From Erwinia sp. E_sp_B01_1 (GTDB lineage Bacteria; Pseudomonadota; Gammaproteobacteria; Enterobacterales; Enterobacteriaceae): 64,000 nt of DNA. The stretch is taken from the NCBI RefSeq assembly GCF_036865545.1, contig NZ_CP142208.1, positions 2,108,001 through 2,172,000 of the forward strand. The letters are read 5' to 3'. The position numbers and the translations under genes are program-made. Of this stretch, positions 43,851 to 52,174 are shown in pieces (within the stretch, counting starts at the first letter, position 1; each line of letters opens with the position of its first letter). The notes under the pieces were generated by a model that saw nothing but the letters and a program-made list of their open reading frames with translations, was not told where the DNA came from and did not search any database.

Positions 43851-44384
43851 ATGAAATTTTCTTCCCACTCTTCTCAGGAGCCCACACCGCAGGAAGCCTG
43901 TGCCAAAGTGCGCAGAAAGCGGCGTGAAAAAATGCTGGATGCCAGCGATATCCGTTTGCTGATCCTGCACTTTATCTCGCAGGGCGCGGCCCACGGCTAT
44001 GAGCTGATTAAATCAATTGAAGAGTTATCCAGGGGAGAATACAGCCCCAGTCCGGGCATTATTTATCCTAACCTGACCCTGCTTGAGGAGATGGACTGCA
44101 TCCGCGTGAAGGATCCTCAGGCTGCCCGCAAGGCGTTCCGGCTTGAAGCGGAAGGCGAGCGGCAACTCAGTCTGAACCAGCCGGTGTTGCAGGCCATTAT
44201 TGGCCGACTCACTTCTATGGCGGTGCTGGTGAATAACCGCAGTATCCCTGAAGTGGAACGCGCCATCCTGAATATGAAAATGGCGCTCAACGCCCGCCTT
44301 TCCCAGCCGGATCTCGCGCAGCAAACGCTGTACGATATTATCGATGCGCTGGATGAAGCTGCAAAGAAAATTGAGCGAAGCTGA
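43851..44384 (+). CDS. yqjI: PadR-family regulator YqjI
   Basis: 177-aa PadR-family winged-helix repressor. The DNA-binding domain runs about residues 25-105 (ASDIRLLILHFISQGAAHGYELIKSIEELSRGEYSPSPGIIYPNLTLLEEM). A helical dimerisation tail follows. E. coli YqjI represses yqjH in response to nickel/iron and has a long His/Cys-rich N-terminus; here that region is only about 25 residues with few His/Cys, so metal sensing may be altered. I use ATG 43851, preceded by AGGCAGG, rather than ATG 43836, which has no ribosome site. The tandem order yqjH-yqjI suggests an autoregulated operon. Confidence 0.75.
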   Translation: MKFSSHSSQEPTPQEACAKVRRKRREKMLDASDIRLLILHFISQGAAHGYELIKSIEELSRGEYSPSPGIIYPNLTLLEEMDCIRVKDPQAARKAFRLEAEGERQLSLNQPVLQAIIGRLTSMAVLVNNRSIPEVERAILNMKMALNARLSQPDLAQQTLYDIIDALDEAAKKIERS

Positions 44385-44406
44385 AAGCTGAGATGATTGA
44401 CAAAGT

Positions 44407-44530
44407 GCAGGCTCCGGAAGCCTGTGCCTCTCACAAAGACGCAAAAAGCGCCATCCAGCTCAGCATGGGCCATACATGGCCCGTGATGCTTTGTTCAAGG
44501 CACAGGCTCCCATCGCTTTGGATTCGTCAG
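44407..44530. repeat. Palindromic intergenic repeat, copy 2
   Basis: 124-bp relative of the element at 37846-37975. Its closing stem is AGCCTGTGCC (44419-44428) with GGCACAGGCT (44499-44508). Relative to copy 1 two pairs have changed on both strands (A-T to C-G and A-T to G-C), so pairing is kept. The inner hairpin has GGGCC-ATACAT-GGCCC with flanking pairs including G-T. Five bases present in copy 1 are absent. It lies between yqjI and the chemoreceptor gene. Confidence 0.88.
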
Positions 44531-44638
44531 TCGTCTGCTGATTCTTATTAAGGCTGGCAACGCTGAATCTGTCTGTTCAGGTGAAGCTTAATCCCTGTTA
44601 ATCAAGAAGTCGCCTCATTGTTAAATGTGATATGGCCC

Positions 44639-44665
44639 TAATGTTACCGGTAACTCTGCCGATAA
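44639..44665 (+). promoter_or_regulatory. Sigma-28 (FliA) flagellar promoter
   Basis: TAATGTTA, 11 bp, GCCGATAA. The -10 element is perfect and the -35 matches TAAAGTTT at six of eight positions. It lies 35 bp before the chemoreceptor GTG and marks it as a flagellar regulon gene. Confidence 0.85.
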
Positions 44666-44666
44666 A

Positions 44667-44682
44667 TGTGACTTGAGTCACG
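44667..44682. promoter_or_regulatory. CRP-like site at the chemoreceptor start site
   Basis: TGTGACTTGAGTCACG matches TGTGA-N6-TCACA at nine of ten conserved positions. It overlaps the predicted sigma-28 transcription start, a position that would favour repression if CRP binds. Confidence 0.5.
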
Positions 44683-44699
44683 TTTAAAAGGGTAGTGCC

Positions 44700-46367
44700 G
44701 TGTCAGTTTTTAACCGTATTAAAACTTCATCATTTCTGCTGTGCAGTATTGTGGCCTTCGGGTTACTCCAGCTTGTTGCCGGCGTTCTGTTCCTCTCTTC
44801 ACTTAGCGATAACAAAGACAGCTTTCAGACTGCGTCATCCGCGAATGACAAAGTGATGGCACTCACCAACGCCTGGTATGCCCTGAATGCTGCCCGTTCT
44901 GACAGCAACCGCGTGCTGGTCTGGCTGCAAAAGGAAGGGCCTTCAAGCGGTAAAGTTGAAGGCATGGTTCAGCATGGCAGGGAACAGATAGCGCTGGCAG
45001 ACCGCTGGTTCAGGGAATATCAGTCCGGTCCCGCTATTCCGGGGCTCGATCCCGCGCTGAACGACCGTCTGGCTCAGACCTATCAGGTCTATTCTTCGCA
45101 GTTGACCAGCCTGATTGGCATTGCCGCCAACCGGGATATGCCGGGGCTGTTTGGCCTGAATATCGCCCCTGTCCAGCTCGCTATGGAGCAGGATTATAAC
45201 CACTGGCGCGATGCCATCAGCCATCTGTCGAAAGAGGCTTCCAACCGCAGCAATCTGGCCTACGGCAAGATGCTCTGGCTGCTGGGCAGCATCATGCTGG
45301 TGGTGCTGTTCTTTATCGGGCTTTGCTGGCAGGTGATGAAGCGCGTGCTGATCCAGCCGTTAACGCTGGCGCTGGGGCATATCCGGGCTATCGAACAGGG
45401 GGATCTTACTCAGTCGATAGACGTTGAGCGCAAGGCGCGTAACGAAATGGCCGTGCTGCTTAACGGGCTGGCAGGCATGCAGCTGGCGTTGGTTAAAACC
45501 GTAGGCAACGTCCGTGACAGTTCTGACACTATCCTCACCGGCGTCAGTGAAATTGCCGCAGGCAATAACGATCTCTCTGCCCGCACGGAACAGCAGGCGG
45601 CATCGCTGGAGCAAACGGCTGCCAGCATGGAGCAGATCACGGCCACGGTGAAGCTGAATGCAGAAAACTCGCTTGAAGCGGCTAAACTTGCGCTCTCCGC
45701 ATCAGATACCGCAGAGAAGGGCGGCGAAATTGTCGATGGCGTCATCAAAACCATCTTCGGTCTTGAGAGCAGTTCAAAGAAAATTGCCGAAATTACCGGC
45801 GTAATCGAAAGCATTGCTTTCCAGACCAATATTCTGGCACTGAACGCCGCAGTAGAAGCCGCGCGCGCCGGTGAGAATGGCCGTGGCTTTGCCGTGGTAG
45901 CCGGAGAAGTGCGTAACCTCGCACAGCGTAGTGCCGTAGCCGCTAAGGACATCAACAGCCTGATTGCTGAATCTTCTGCCCGCGTTCAGAACGGATCGAA
46001 ACTGGCCGGTCAGGCTGAAGAGTCCATGCAGGCGATTGTGATCTCAGTTAAGCAGGTTCGGGACATTATGGATGAAATCTCTTCGGCATCCGGGGAGCAG
46101 AGTAAAGGGATCAGTCAGGTAGGGCTGGCGGTATCGGAACTGGATCGCGTTACGCAACAGAATGCCGCGCTGGTAGAAGAATCCTCTTCTGCTGCACAGT
46201 CGCTGGAAGAGCAGGCGGCTCGTCTGAACAGTGCAGTAGCCGTCTTCCGCCTGAAACCTGAGGCTGGGATCGGCAGGGCTCCGGTTAAATCCGCCCCGGT
46301 GCGGGCCATGAAATCGCCGGTGATGGCCGCCCCGGGTAATTCATCAGAGAACTGGGAAGCATTCTGA
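44700..46367 (+). CDS. Methyl-accepting chemotaxis protein
   Basis: 555-aa transmembrane chemoreceptor. Helix one is about residues 12-32; a helical periplasmic four-helix-bundle sensor runs to about 190; helix two is about 192-214; HAMP follows ([28 protein letters not shown]). The signalling hairpin tip is near residue 385 ([43 protein letters not shown]). It ends NWEAF, the pentapeptide that docks CheR/CheB in high-abundance receptors. The start is GTG. The ligand is unknown. A sigma-28 promoter precedes it. Confidence 0.9.
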   Translation: MSVFNRIKTSSFLLCSIVAFGLLQLVAGVLFLSSLSDNKDSFQTASSANDKVMALTNAWYALNAARSDSNRVLVWLQKEGPSSGKVEGMVQHGREQIALADRWFREYQSGPAIPGLDPALNDRLAQTYQVYSSQLTSLIGIAANRDMPGLFGLNIAPVQLAMEQDYNHWRDAISHLSKEASNRSNLAYGKMLWLLGSIMLVVLFFIGLCWQVMKRVLIQPLTLALGHIRAIEQGDLTQSIDVERKARNEMAVLLNGLAGMQLALVKTVGNVRDSSDTILTGVSEIAAGNNDLSARTEQQAASLEQTAASMEQITATVKLNAENSLEAAKLALSASDTAEKGGEIVDGVIKTIFGLESSSKKIAEITGVIESIAFQTNILALNAAVEAARAGENGRGFAVVAGEVRNLAQRSAVAAKDINSLIAESSARVQNGSKLAGQAEESMQAIVISVKQVRDIMDEISSASGEQSKGISQVGLAVSELDRVTQQNAALVEESSSAAQSLEEQAARLNSAVAVFRLKPEAGIGRAPVKSAPVRAMKSPVMAAPGNSSENWEAF

Positions 46368-46383
46368 TAAGAGTCTGACCCTC

Positions 46384-46433
46384 AGCCCCGCCTGCTCTCA
46401 GCCCTGAGCTGAAGAGAGGAGGGGCTTTTTTTT
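46384..46433 (+). terminator. Chemoreceptor gene terminator
   Basis: AGCCCC..GGGGCT with an inner CCT/AGG and CTCT/AGAG stem, followed by eight T. It ends 6 bp before the converging glycosyltransferase stop. Confidence 0.88.
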
Positions 46434-46439
46434 GGGCCG

Positions 46440-47465
46440 TCAGTGCATGTTATGGCTGGCAGCAGAAGCACCACGCTTCTCTGCAACCAGCATCTTCTGC
46501 TCTTTAGCCAGGCGACGGTTAAGCTTCATGCGGATCAGTGAGGCATACAATCCGGGGTGTTTTAACAGGATCAGATTGATCAGGCTGCCCGGCTTAAAAT
46601 CACGGCCGAGATACTTAACCGCCTCCAGAATATAGTGCGGCGGGGCGGCATTATCCCAAATGTACAGGTACATCATCAGCTTGAAAGAGTGGATGGCATA
46701 CAGACGTTTCAGATAGTCCCGGTCAGGATCCTTATCCAGTAAAATCATCAGCATGTTATACGAACCTAAAAAGGCCTCATAACGCTGACGGTAGAAGCGA
46801 TCGTCACGAACGCTGTTAGTCAGCGAACCGCTTCTGATCCTCTGTTTGTAGTAAACATGCTTACTGACGAAAGCCAGACCACTGCGCAGATAAGCCTCCA
46901 CCGTAAAAATATGATCTTCGTGCAGGCGGCGGGAATATTTCATGCCGTTACGCACAATGAGTTCCCGCTTTAACGCATAATTCCAGGTGGCTGAGGTATA
47001 GGTTTCGGTCTCCAGCAGGGAGGTAAACACCTGCTTTGCCGGCAGTAAACCCAGGCGCTGATGGGTCAGTTTAGGCTGCGTGCGTGCTTCGGCATCATCA
47101 TCAAACATCACGGAGTTAAAACAGAACATATCCAGCTGCGGATGTTCATTACTGACCTGGCTCAGCTCATTAAAAAAGCCGGGGGCCAGCACATCATCCG
47201 GGTCGCAACAGAAAACAAACTCCCCACTGGCTCTGGCTATACCGTAGTCGCGAGCCTGGCCCAGACCACCATTAGCCACGGTGAAAATATGCACGTTACT
47301 GACGTGGTGATATTTGCTTTCAATCAGTGCCAACGTATTATCTGTAGATCCATCATTAATTACGATTAATTCATTAGGAGCAGGAATCTGCATCAGTAGA
47401 GAATCAATACACTCTACAATATAGTTTTCGACATTATAGGCAGGAATGATAACGGAGAGCTTCAT
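46440..47465 (-). CDS. Family 2 glycosyltransferase
   Basis: 341-aa GT-A-fold inverting glycosyltransferase, probably cytosolic or peripheral membrane. The nucleotide-sugar site is LSVIIPAYNVENYIVECIDSLL at residues 3-24, VINDGSTDNT near 36 and the metal DxD-like CCDPDD near 90. The acceptor domain includes LHEDHIFTVEAYLRSG near 181. It resembles WcaA/Hyal-type surface polysaccharide enzymes. It is divergent from a second glycosyltransferase but no wzx/wzy, LPS core or capsule genes are adjacent, so donor and acceptor are unknown. Confidence 0.82.
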   Translation of the reverse strand: MKLSVIIPAYNVENYIVECIDSLLMQIPAPNELIVINDGSTDNTLALIESKYHHVSNVHIFTVANGGLGQARDYGIARASGEFVFCCDPDDVLAPGFFNELSQVSNEHPQLDMFCFNSVMFDDDAEARTQPKLTHQRLGLLPAKQVFTSLLETETYTSATWNYALKRELIVRNGMKYSRRLHEDHIFTVEAYLRSGLAFVSKHVYYKQRIRSGSLTNSVRDDRFYRQRYEAFLGSYNMLMILLDKDPDRDYLKRLYAIHSFKLMMYLYIWDNAAPPHYILEAVKYLGRDFKPGSLINLILLKHPGLYASLIRMKLNRRLAKEQKMLVAEKRGASAASHNMH

Positions 47466-48029
47466 AGCAAGTCAGCCTGAAAGTTTTTAATATACCTATC
47501 AGGCGCCAAAGGAATAAATATGTCAATAAATACTCAGGAGGGCAATTTATAATCAGAGGAATCGCAAGCAGAGGAAATCTTTCCTTAATTTTACTAATAC
47601 TTATTCATAAGATTATTCGCGCTAATCAGAGTTATGCCACGCCAGGCTGGATATACGTCAGCCGCACCCGGTAGAGGAAGCACCCGGTTGCGACAAGGGG
47701 GTTTATTTTAAATCATTGAAATTAAACATGTAAAAATAAAGCCCTTTGTCTTCAATGAATACACAAACAGGTAATCAGGACCCGGAGGGATCCCGCTCTT
47801 CAGAATGGTTCACATTTCTAAAGGCTCACCTGAATTAATAAAAGATAAATTAATACTGTGCAGCCACTTGATGAATTTACTGCCCGGCTAACGTAATCAC
47901 TATAGGAATAAACGGGTGTTTACAGGCCGGGGTTTTCATGGTGAGCTAAGCGCAAGAATAAAAATAAACGTACCCGTCACCTTTAAATCAAACGGTGCTC
48001 AAAGCGCTATCCTTACTGAGGCGGCAACA
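47466..48029. other. AT-rich divergent region between two glycosyltransferases
   Basis: About 560 bp, clearly more AT-rich than the flanking genes. Only a short direct repeat stands out (GCACCCGGT twice near 47666-47690, spaced by about 8 bp). No RfaH JUMPstart element was found. A GTG at 47916 could extend the rightward gene by 38 residues. The AT-rich character suggests possible transfer and H-NS binding. Confidence 0.5.
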
Positions 48030-49196
48030 ATGATCGTGGGCATTTCTAATGATAAGTATCCGGAGAAGCGGACAATTATTGTTAACAATAATGTTGAATA
48101 CGTAAACTTTAAAACCAATAACTTTTATTACTACATTAATCTTCTTAATATGAAGGTTTTGCACAAAAGAAAGAATTTCATCTTTAAGCCCCTGCGGACA
48201 ACGGGCAAAGATCGGGTTGATATTTTCCATCTTTTTAATGAAGTTGCGTTAACCAGCCGCAAATGGATTGCCACCTTTGAAACGGAGTTACCGCGTATCC
48301 TGCCGCAAAAAAGCGGTAATAAAAGCGACAATTTCCCTGAACTGGACCGGCTTGCACCCGCGCTGGTGGCGAATAACTGTTTAGCGCTGATTGCACTTTC
48401 CGGTGCGGCATACCAGATGGAAAAGCGGCTGTTTGAACGTCTTCCGGAAGTGGGGGAAGCGATCATGGGCAAAACCGTGGTGATGCATCCGCCACAGGCC
48501 CTGCATGTTACCCACCGCGAGAAGCGACTGGCGCAAAATCCGCTGCATTTCGTCTTTATTGGTAATGAGTTTTACCGTAAAGGAGGGGGCGAGGTGGTGC
48601 GCGCTTTTAGTGAACTTGTAGAAGAACGGTTACTGCAACCTGAGCAGGTCAGAGTAACGCTGATTGGCGATCTGGAGAAAAGAGTTAACTATGCTCACGG
48701 TCAGCATCAGGATGATCCGTTCTTCAGTAAAGAGACTGAAAAGCTGATTTCTCAGCACAGCCTGTTTGAACATCAGGGGTTTATGCCGAATGACCAGGTG
48801 CTCTCCCTGCTGCAACGTGCAGACGTGGGCCTGTTGCCAACATGGGCCGAAACCTATGGGTTCTCAGTTCTGGAGATGCAATCCTGTGGATGCCCGGTGA
48901 TCACCTCTAACGTCCGCGCTCTGCCGGAGATCAACCCTGTGACGGCGGGCTGGCAGGTTATCAATCCTCTGGATGAGGATCTGGATTACCGGGTGACCTC
49001 TGTTCAGGTGCGTGATGCGTTGCGTCAGCGCATTATCACACAGCTTAAAACCACTATTCTGTCGATTGTCCAGGACCCGGAACAGATCGGTGTGAAGGCG
49101 GCGGCAGCTATCGAACGAATTAAAACCGAGCATGATATTTCCGCCTATCAGCAAAAACTGCAGGCGCTTTATGCCCGTCAGGGCGCTTCATTGTAG
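48030..49196 (+). CDS. Family 4 (GT-B) glycosyltransferase
   Basis: 388-aa retaining glycosyltransferase of the GT1/GT4 type. The N-terminal part starts MIVGISNDKYPEKRTIIVNNNVEYVNFKTN; the C-terminal GT-B domain has HFVFIGNEFYRKGGGEVVRAF near residue 170 and GLLPTWAETYGFSVLEMQSCGCPVITSNVRALPEI near 266-300, including the conserved E-x7-E sugar-nucleotide motif. I chose ATG 48030 with GAGG upstream; a GTG at 47916 would add 38 residues. The role in surface glycan synthesis is inferred from its family. Confidence 0.8.
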   Translation: MIVGISNDKYPEKRTIIVNNNVEYVNFKTNNFYYYINLLNMKVLHKRKNFIFKPLRTTGKDRVDIFHLFNEVALTSRKWIATFETELPRILPQKSGNKSDNFPELDRLAPALVANNCLALIALSGAAYQMEKRLFERLPEVGEAIMGKTVVMHPPQALHVTHREKRLAQNPLHFVFIGNEFYRKGGGEVVRAFSELVEERLLQPEQVRVTLIGDLEKRVNYAHGQHQDDPFFSKETEKLISQHSLFEHQGFMPNDQVLSLLQRADVGLLPTWAETYGFSVLEMQSCGCPVITSNVRALPEINPVTAGWQVINPLDEDLDYRVTSVQVRDALRQRIITQLKTTILSIVQDPEQIGVKAAAAIERIKTEHDISAYQQKLQALYARQGASL

Positions 49197-49222
49197 CAAC
49201 CCCTCTGGTAAGTCAACCCTCT

Positions 49223-49249
49223 AAGCCTCTGAGAATGAGGCTTTTTTTT
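49223..49249 (+). terminator. Glycosyltransferase terminator
   Basis: AAGCCTC-TGAGAAT-GAGGCTT with a following T8 run, 27 bp after the stop. Confidence 0.88.
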
Positions 49250-49432
49250 GCCCATACTTTATTTCCTGGCCTGCAAGGGCGCTGCAATCTGTAATCGGAA
49301 CGAAATAATCACCTGATATACATAAAATAAATAGGTTTTTTTTTCGATCCGTTTGCAGTTAAATTTGTGTTGTCGAATTGTAATTATTCGTAAGGATAGT
49401 AATTATCCATTTGTATACATTGAGAGAATCAG

Positions 49433-51826
49433 ATGATTAACAAACTAACCAGTATTGTTATAGCGATTGTGGGTCTCGCTATGCTTTACATGGGTGGCCA
49501 GCTATTGATGCTGGGGGGCACACCCTTTTATGCCGTTATGGCAATCGGACTGCTGATTACGGCAGTTGCGCTGTTTAAAAATAAAAAAATGGCTTTATCA
49601 CTCTATGCGGTACTGATGTGGATCGTGCTGGCGTGGATGATTTATGAAGTCGGCTTCGATAAATGGCAGTGGATCCCGCGTGGCGATCTGATTGGCGTTA
49701 TCGGCGTATGGCTGGCCATGCCGTGGATCGTTCGCCCGCTTTATAAGGCCCAGAATCCCGCCAGCCGGTCAAAATTCCATCCTTTCCTTGGCACTACAGT
49801 GATCGTCATTCTGGCTATTGTCGTCGGCATGATGTTTTACGATCCCTACCCGAAAGAGGGTAACCTCACCAACCAGCGTGAGACTTCTGAGACTGACGTG
49901 GCAGGCAATGACTGGGCGGCTTATGGCGGGACCAGTAACGGCACCCGTTTTTCCAGCCTGAAACAGATCACCTCCGATAACGTCAGCAATCTGCAGGTGG
50001 CCTGGACTTACCACACTGGTGACGTTCGCGATCCTAAAGAAGATGCGACGGAATACACTTTCGAAGCAACGCCGCTGAAAGTAAACAACACCCTTTACTT
50101 CTGTACGCCGCACAACGAAGTGCATGCACTGAACCCGGAAACGGGCGCGGTGAAGTGGAAATATGCGCCAGCTAAAGATCGCTCATATCTGCAACAGCAC
50201 CAGACCTGTCGTGGCGTCAGCTACTATGAAGAACCCGCTGCACCAGCACAGAACGTTGTTCAGCCTGCCGCGGTAGCTGACGCTCCTGCTATCTGCCGCA
50301 AACGTATCTTCAACGCCACCACCGATGCCCGGTTGCTGGCGCTGGATGCTGACACCGGTAAGCTCTGTGCAGACTTCGGTAACAACGGCATTGTAGATCT
50401 GCGCGCTAATATGGGCACGCTCCGTCCTCATGCATTGATGCAGACTGCCGCGCCTCTGGTTGCCGGTAACCTGGTCATTGTGGGGGGATCGGTAATGGAT
50501 AACGGCTTTAATGCCGGTAATCCCTCAGGCGTGATCCGCGCTTACGACGTCAACAGCGGTCAGCTGGTGTGGAATTTTGATCCGGCCAATCCGGACAACA
50601 CCCAGCCGATTGCAGCAGGGCAAAACTATCCGCAGGATACCCCTGTGGCCTGGGGTACGCTGAGTGCTGACATTAAAAATGGTCTGGTCTATGTGCCTTT
50701 TGGTAACGCGTCCCCGGACGAACTGGGGATTAAGCGCGATCCAGACAGCAACACCGAAAAATTCCGTGACACCCTGGTGGCGTTGGATCTGAAAACCGGC
50801 ACCTTTAAATGGCGTTTCCAGTCCTCTAAACATGACCTGTGGGATCGTGATAATCCTTCCCAGCCTTCACTGCTGGATATCGATTATCAGGGTAAAAAGC
50901 AGCCGGTAGTCATTCTGCCCACCAAAACCGGTAACCTGTTTGTGCTGAATCGTCTGACCGGTCAGCCGGTCTATCCGATTAACCAGGTTGATGTGTCCAC
51001 TAAAGGCATTGCGGGTGAGAAATATTCGCCTACGCAGCCCGTTTCTGCCCTGAACTTTATCCCGGACCCGCTCAGCGAGAAATCCATGTGGGGCCTGACG
51101 CCATTTGATCAGATGGCTTGCCGCATTGACTTTAAATCTTTGCGTTACGATGGTAATCCCTGGACGCCAGCTACCGAAGGGGGCTCTATTATCTTCCCTG
51201 GCAATATCGGGGTCTTTAACTGGGGTTCTGTTGCTGTCGATCCTCAGCGCCAGATCCTGATCGCCTCGCCGGTGCGCCTGGCTTACAAATACAATCTGAT
51301 TAAGCGTACGCCAGAGACTTCTCAGCAACGTCTGTTCACCAAAGACGGCACTCCTTACTGGAATGAAAACTTTGAGGGTGATTATGCAATCCATATCCAG
51401 CAGCTGGCTTCCGGGCTGGGGATCCCTTGTATTGCTCCGCCGTGGGGCCGTATGGTGGGCGTGGATCTGAAAACCGGCAAAACCGAATGGCTGCGCCGCG
51501 TGGGCACTACCAAAAACCTGAAAACCACCTTCCTGCCGGGCCGTTTCCCGATTGGTTTCCCGATGGGTATGGTGGCACATGGTGGTCCTCTGACCACGGC
51601 AGGTGACCTGGTCTTCCACGGCGCAACGGCAGATAACTTCTTCCGCGCTTACGATGTCAGCACCGGCAAACTGCTGTGGCAGACCGAACTGCCTGCAGGC
51701 GGCCAGGCTACGCCATCCACCTATATGGGTGCGGACAACAAGCAGTACGTTGTTATCGCGGCGGGTGGCCACGGTTCGTTGGGCACCAAAGAAGGTGATG
51801 CCGTGGTGGCATACCGTCTGAAGTAA
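49433..51826 (+). CDS. gcd: Membrane-bound PQQ-dependent glucose/quinate-family dehydrogenase
   Basis: 797-aa quinoprotein (E. coli Gcd 796 aa). Five N-terminal helices span about residues 1-140 and anchor an eight-bladed propeller in the periplasm that oxidises aldose directly and passes electrons to ubiquinone. Conserved residues include the His in QHQTCRGVSYYE near 257, the catalytic-region KHDLWDRDNPSQPSLLD near 466, and the PQQ-binding Lys in PTKTGNLFVLNR near 500. It is glucose dehydrogenase-like, but quinate/shikimate or another aldose is possible since paralogues are common. It is transcribed alone between strong terminators. Confidence 0.82.
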   Translation: MINKLTSIVIAIVGLAMLYMGGQLLMLGGTPFYAVMAIGLLITAVALFKNKKMALSLYAVLMWIVLAWMIYEVGFDKWQWIPRGDLIGVIGVWLAMPWIVRPLYKAQNPASRSKFHPFLGTTVIVILAIVVGMMFYDPYPKEGNLTNQRETSETDVAGNDWAAYGGTSNGTRFSSLKQITSDNVSNLQVAWTYHTGDVRDPKEDATEYTFEATPLKVNNTLYFCTPHNEVHALNPETGAVKWKYAPAKDRSYLQQHQTCRGVSYYEEPAAPAQNVVQPAAVADAPAICRKRIFNATTDARLLALDADTGKLCADFGNNGIVDLRANMGTLRPHALMQTAAPLVAGNLVIVGGSVMDNGFNAGNPSGVIRAYDVNSGQLVWNFDPANPDNTQPIAAGQNYPQDTPVAWGTLSADIKNGLVYVPFGNASPDELGIKRDPDSNTEKFRDTLVALDLKTGTFKWRFQSSKHDLWDRDNPSQPSLLDIDYQGKKQPVVILPTKTGNLFVLNRLTGQPVYPINQVDVSTKGIAGEKYSPTQPVSALNFIPDPLSEKSMWGLTPFDQMACRIDFKSLRYDGNPWTPATEGGSIIFPGNIGVFNWGSVAVDPQRQILIASPVRLAYKYNLIKRTPETSQQRLFTKDGTPYWNENFEGDYAIHIQQLASGLGIPCIAPPWGRMVGVDLKTGKTEWLRRVGTTKNLKTTFLPGRFPIGFPMGMVAHGGPLTTAGDLVFHGATADNFFRAYDVSTGKLLWQTELPAGGQATPSTYMGADNKQYVVIAAGGHGSLGTKEGDAVVAYRLK

Positions 51827-51870
51827 AAGACGTGAGGGGCGGCAAAGTCACTGCCGCACTGATGTAGATG

Positions 51871-51897
51871 AAAAGGCCGGGAAACCGGCCTTTTTTT
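51871..51897 (+). terminator. gcd terminator
   Basis: AAAAGGCCGG-GAAA-CCGGCCTTTT, a perfect 10-bp stem with a GNRA loop and T tail. Confidence 0.92.
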
Positions 51898-52086
51898 ATG
51901 CAGTGCATGGAGCTTTTATTCATCATAAAGCAGGGAAGCGAGCTCGTATCTATTTCTGAGCAGGGAAGACCATCCGGGCTGGTTTCTAATCGCTGAGATA
52001 AGCGTTTAAAAAACTTATAAAACAGAATGTATAATCATTTCTGGTTGAAGTTTTGCCGCTTATCATAAATTCCTGTTATGAAAAGG

Positions 52087-52102
52087 TGTGATCCAGGTCA
52101 CA
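52087..52102. promoter_or_regulatory. Consensus CRP site upstream of sotB
   Basis: TGTGATCCAGGTCACA is an exact TGTGA-N6-TCACA match, 72 bp before the sotB ATG. The rest of the 348-bp gap after gcd holds only the gcd terminator. Confidence 0.8.
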
Positions 52103-52174
52103 TTCGGATTGAATTACAGCCAGTTCTCCCTACAATTAGCCGCTTTCTGAAAGCCTTCGCCAGGAGCGGCATCT

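Noticed and set aside
37463..44473. Small minus-strand frames sharing DGAFCVFVRG at both palindromic repeat copies
   Set aside because: The shared peptide is only the translation of the repeat core (CACAAAGACGCAAAAAGCGCC). The frames run into neighbouring genes antisense, so this is repeat DNA and not a protein family.
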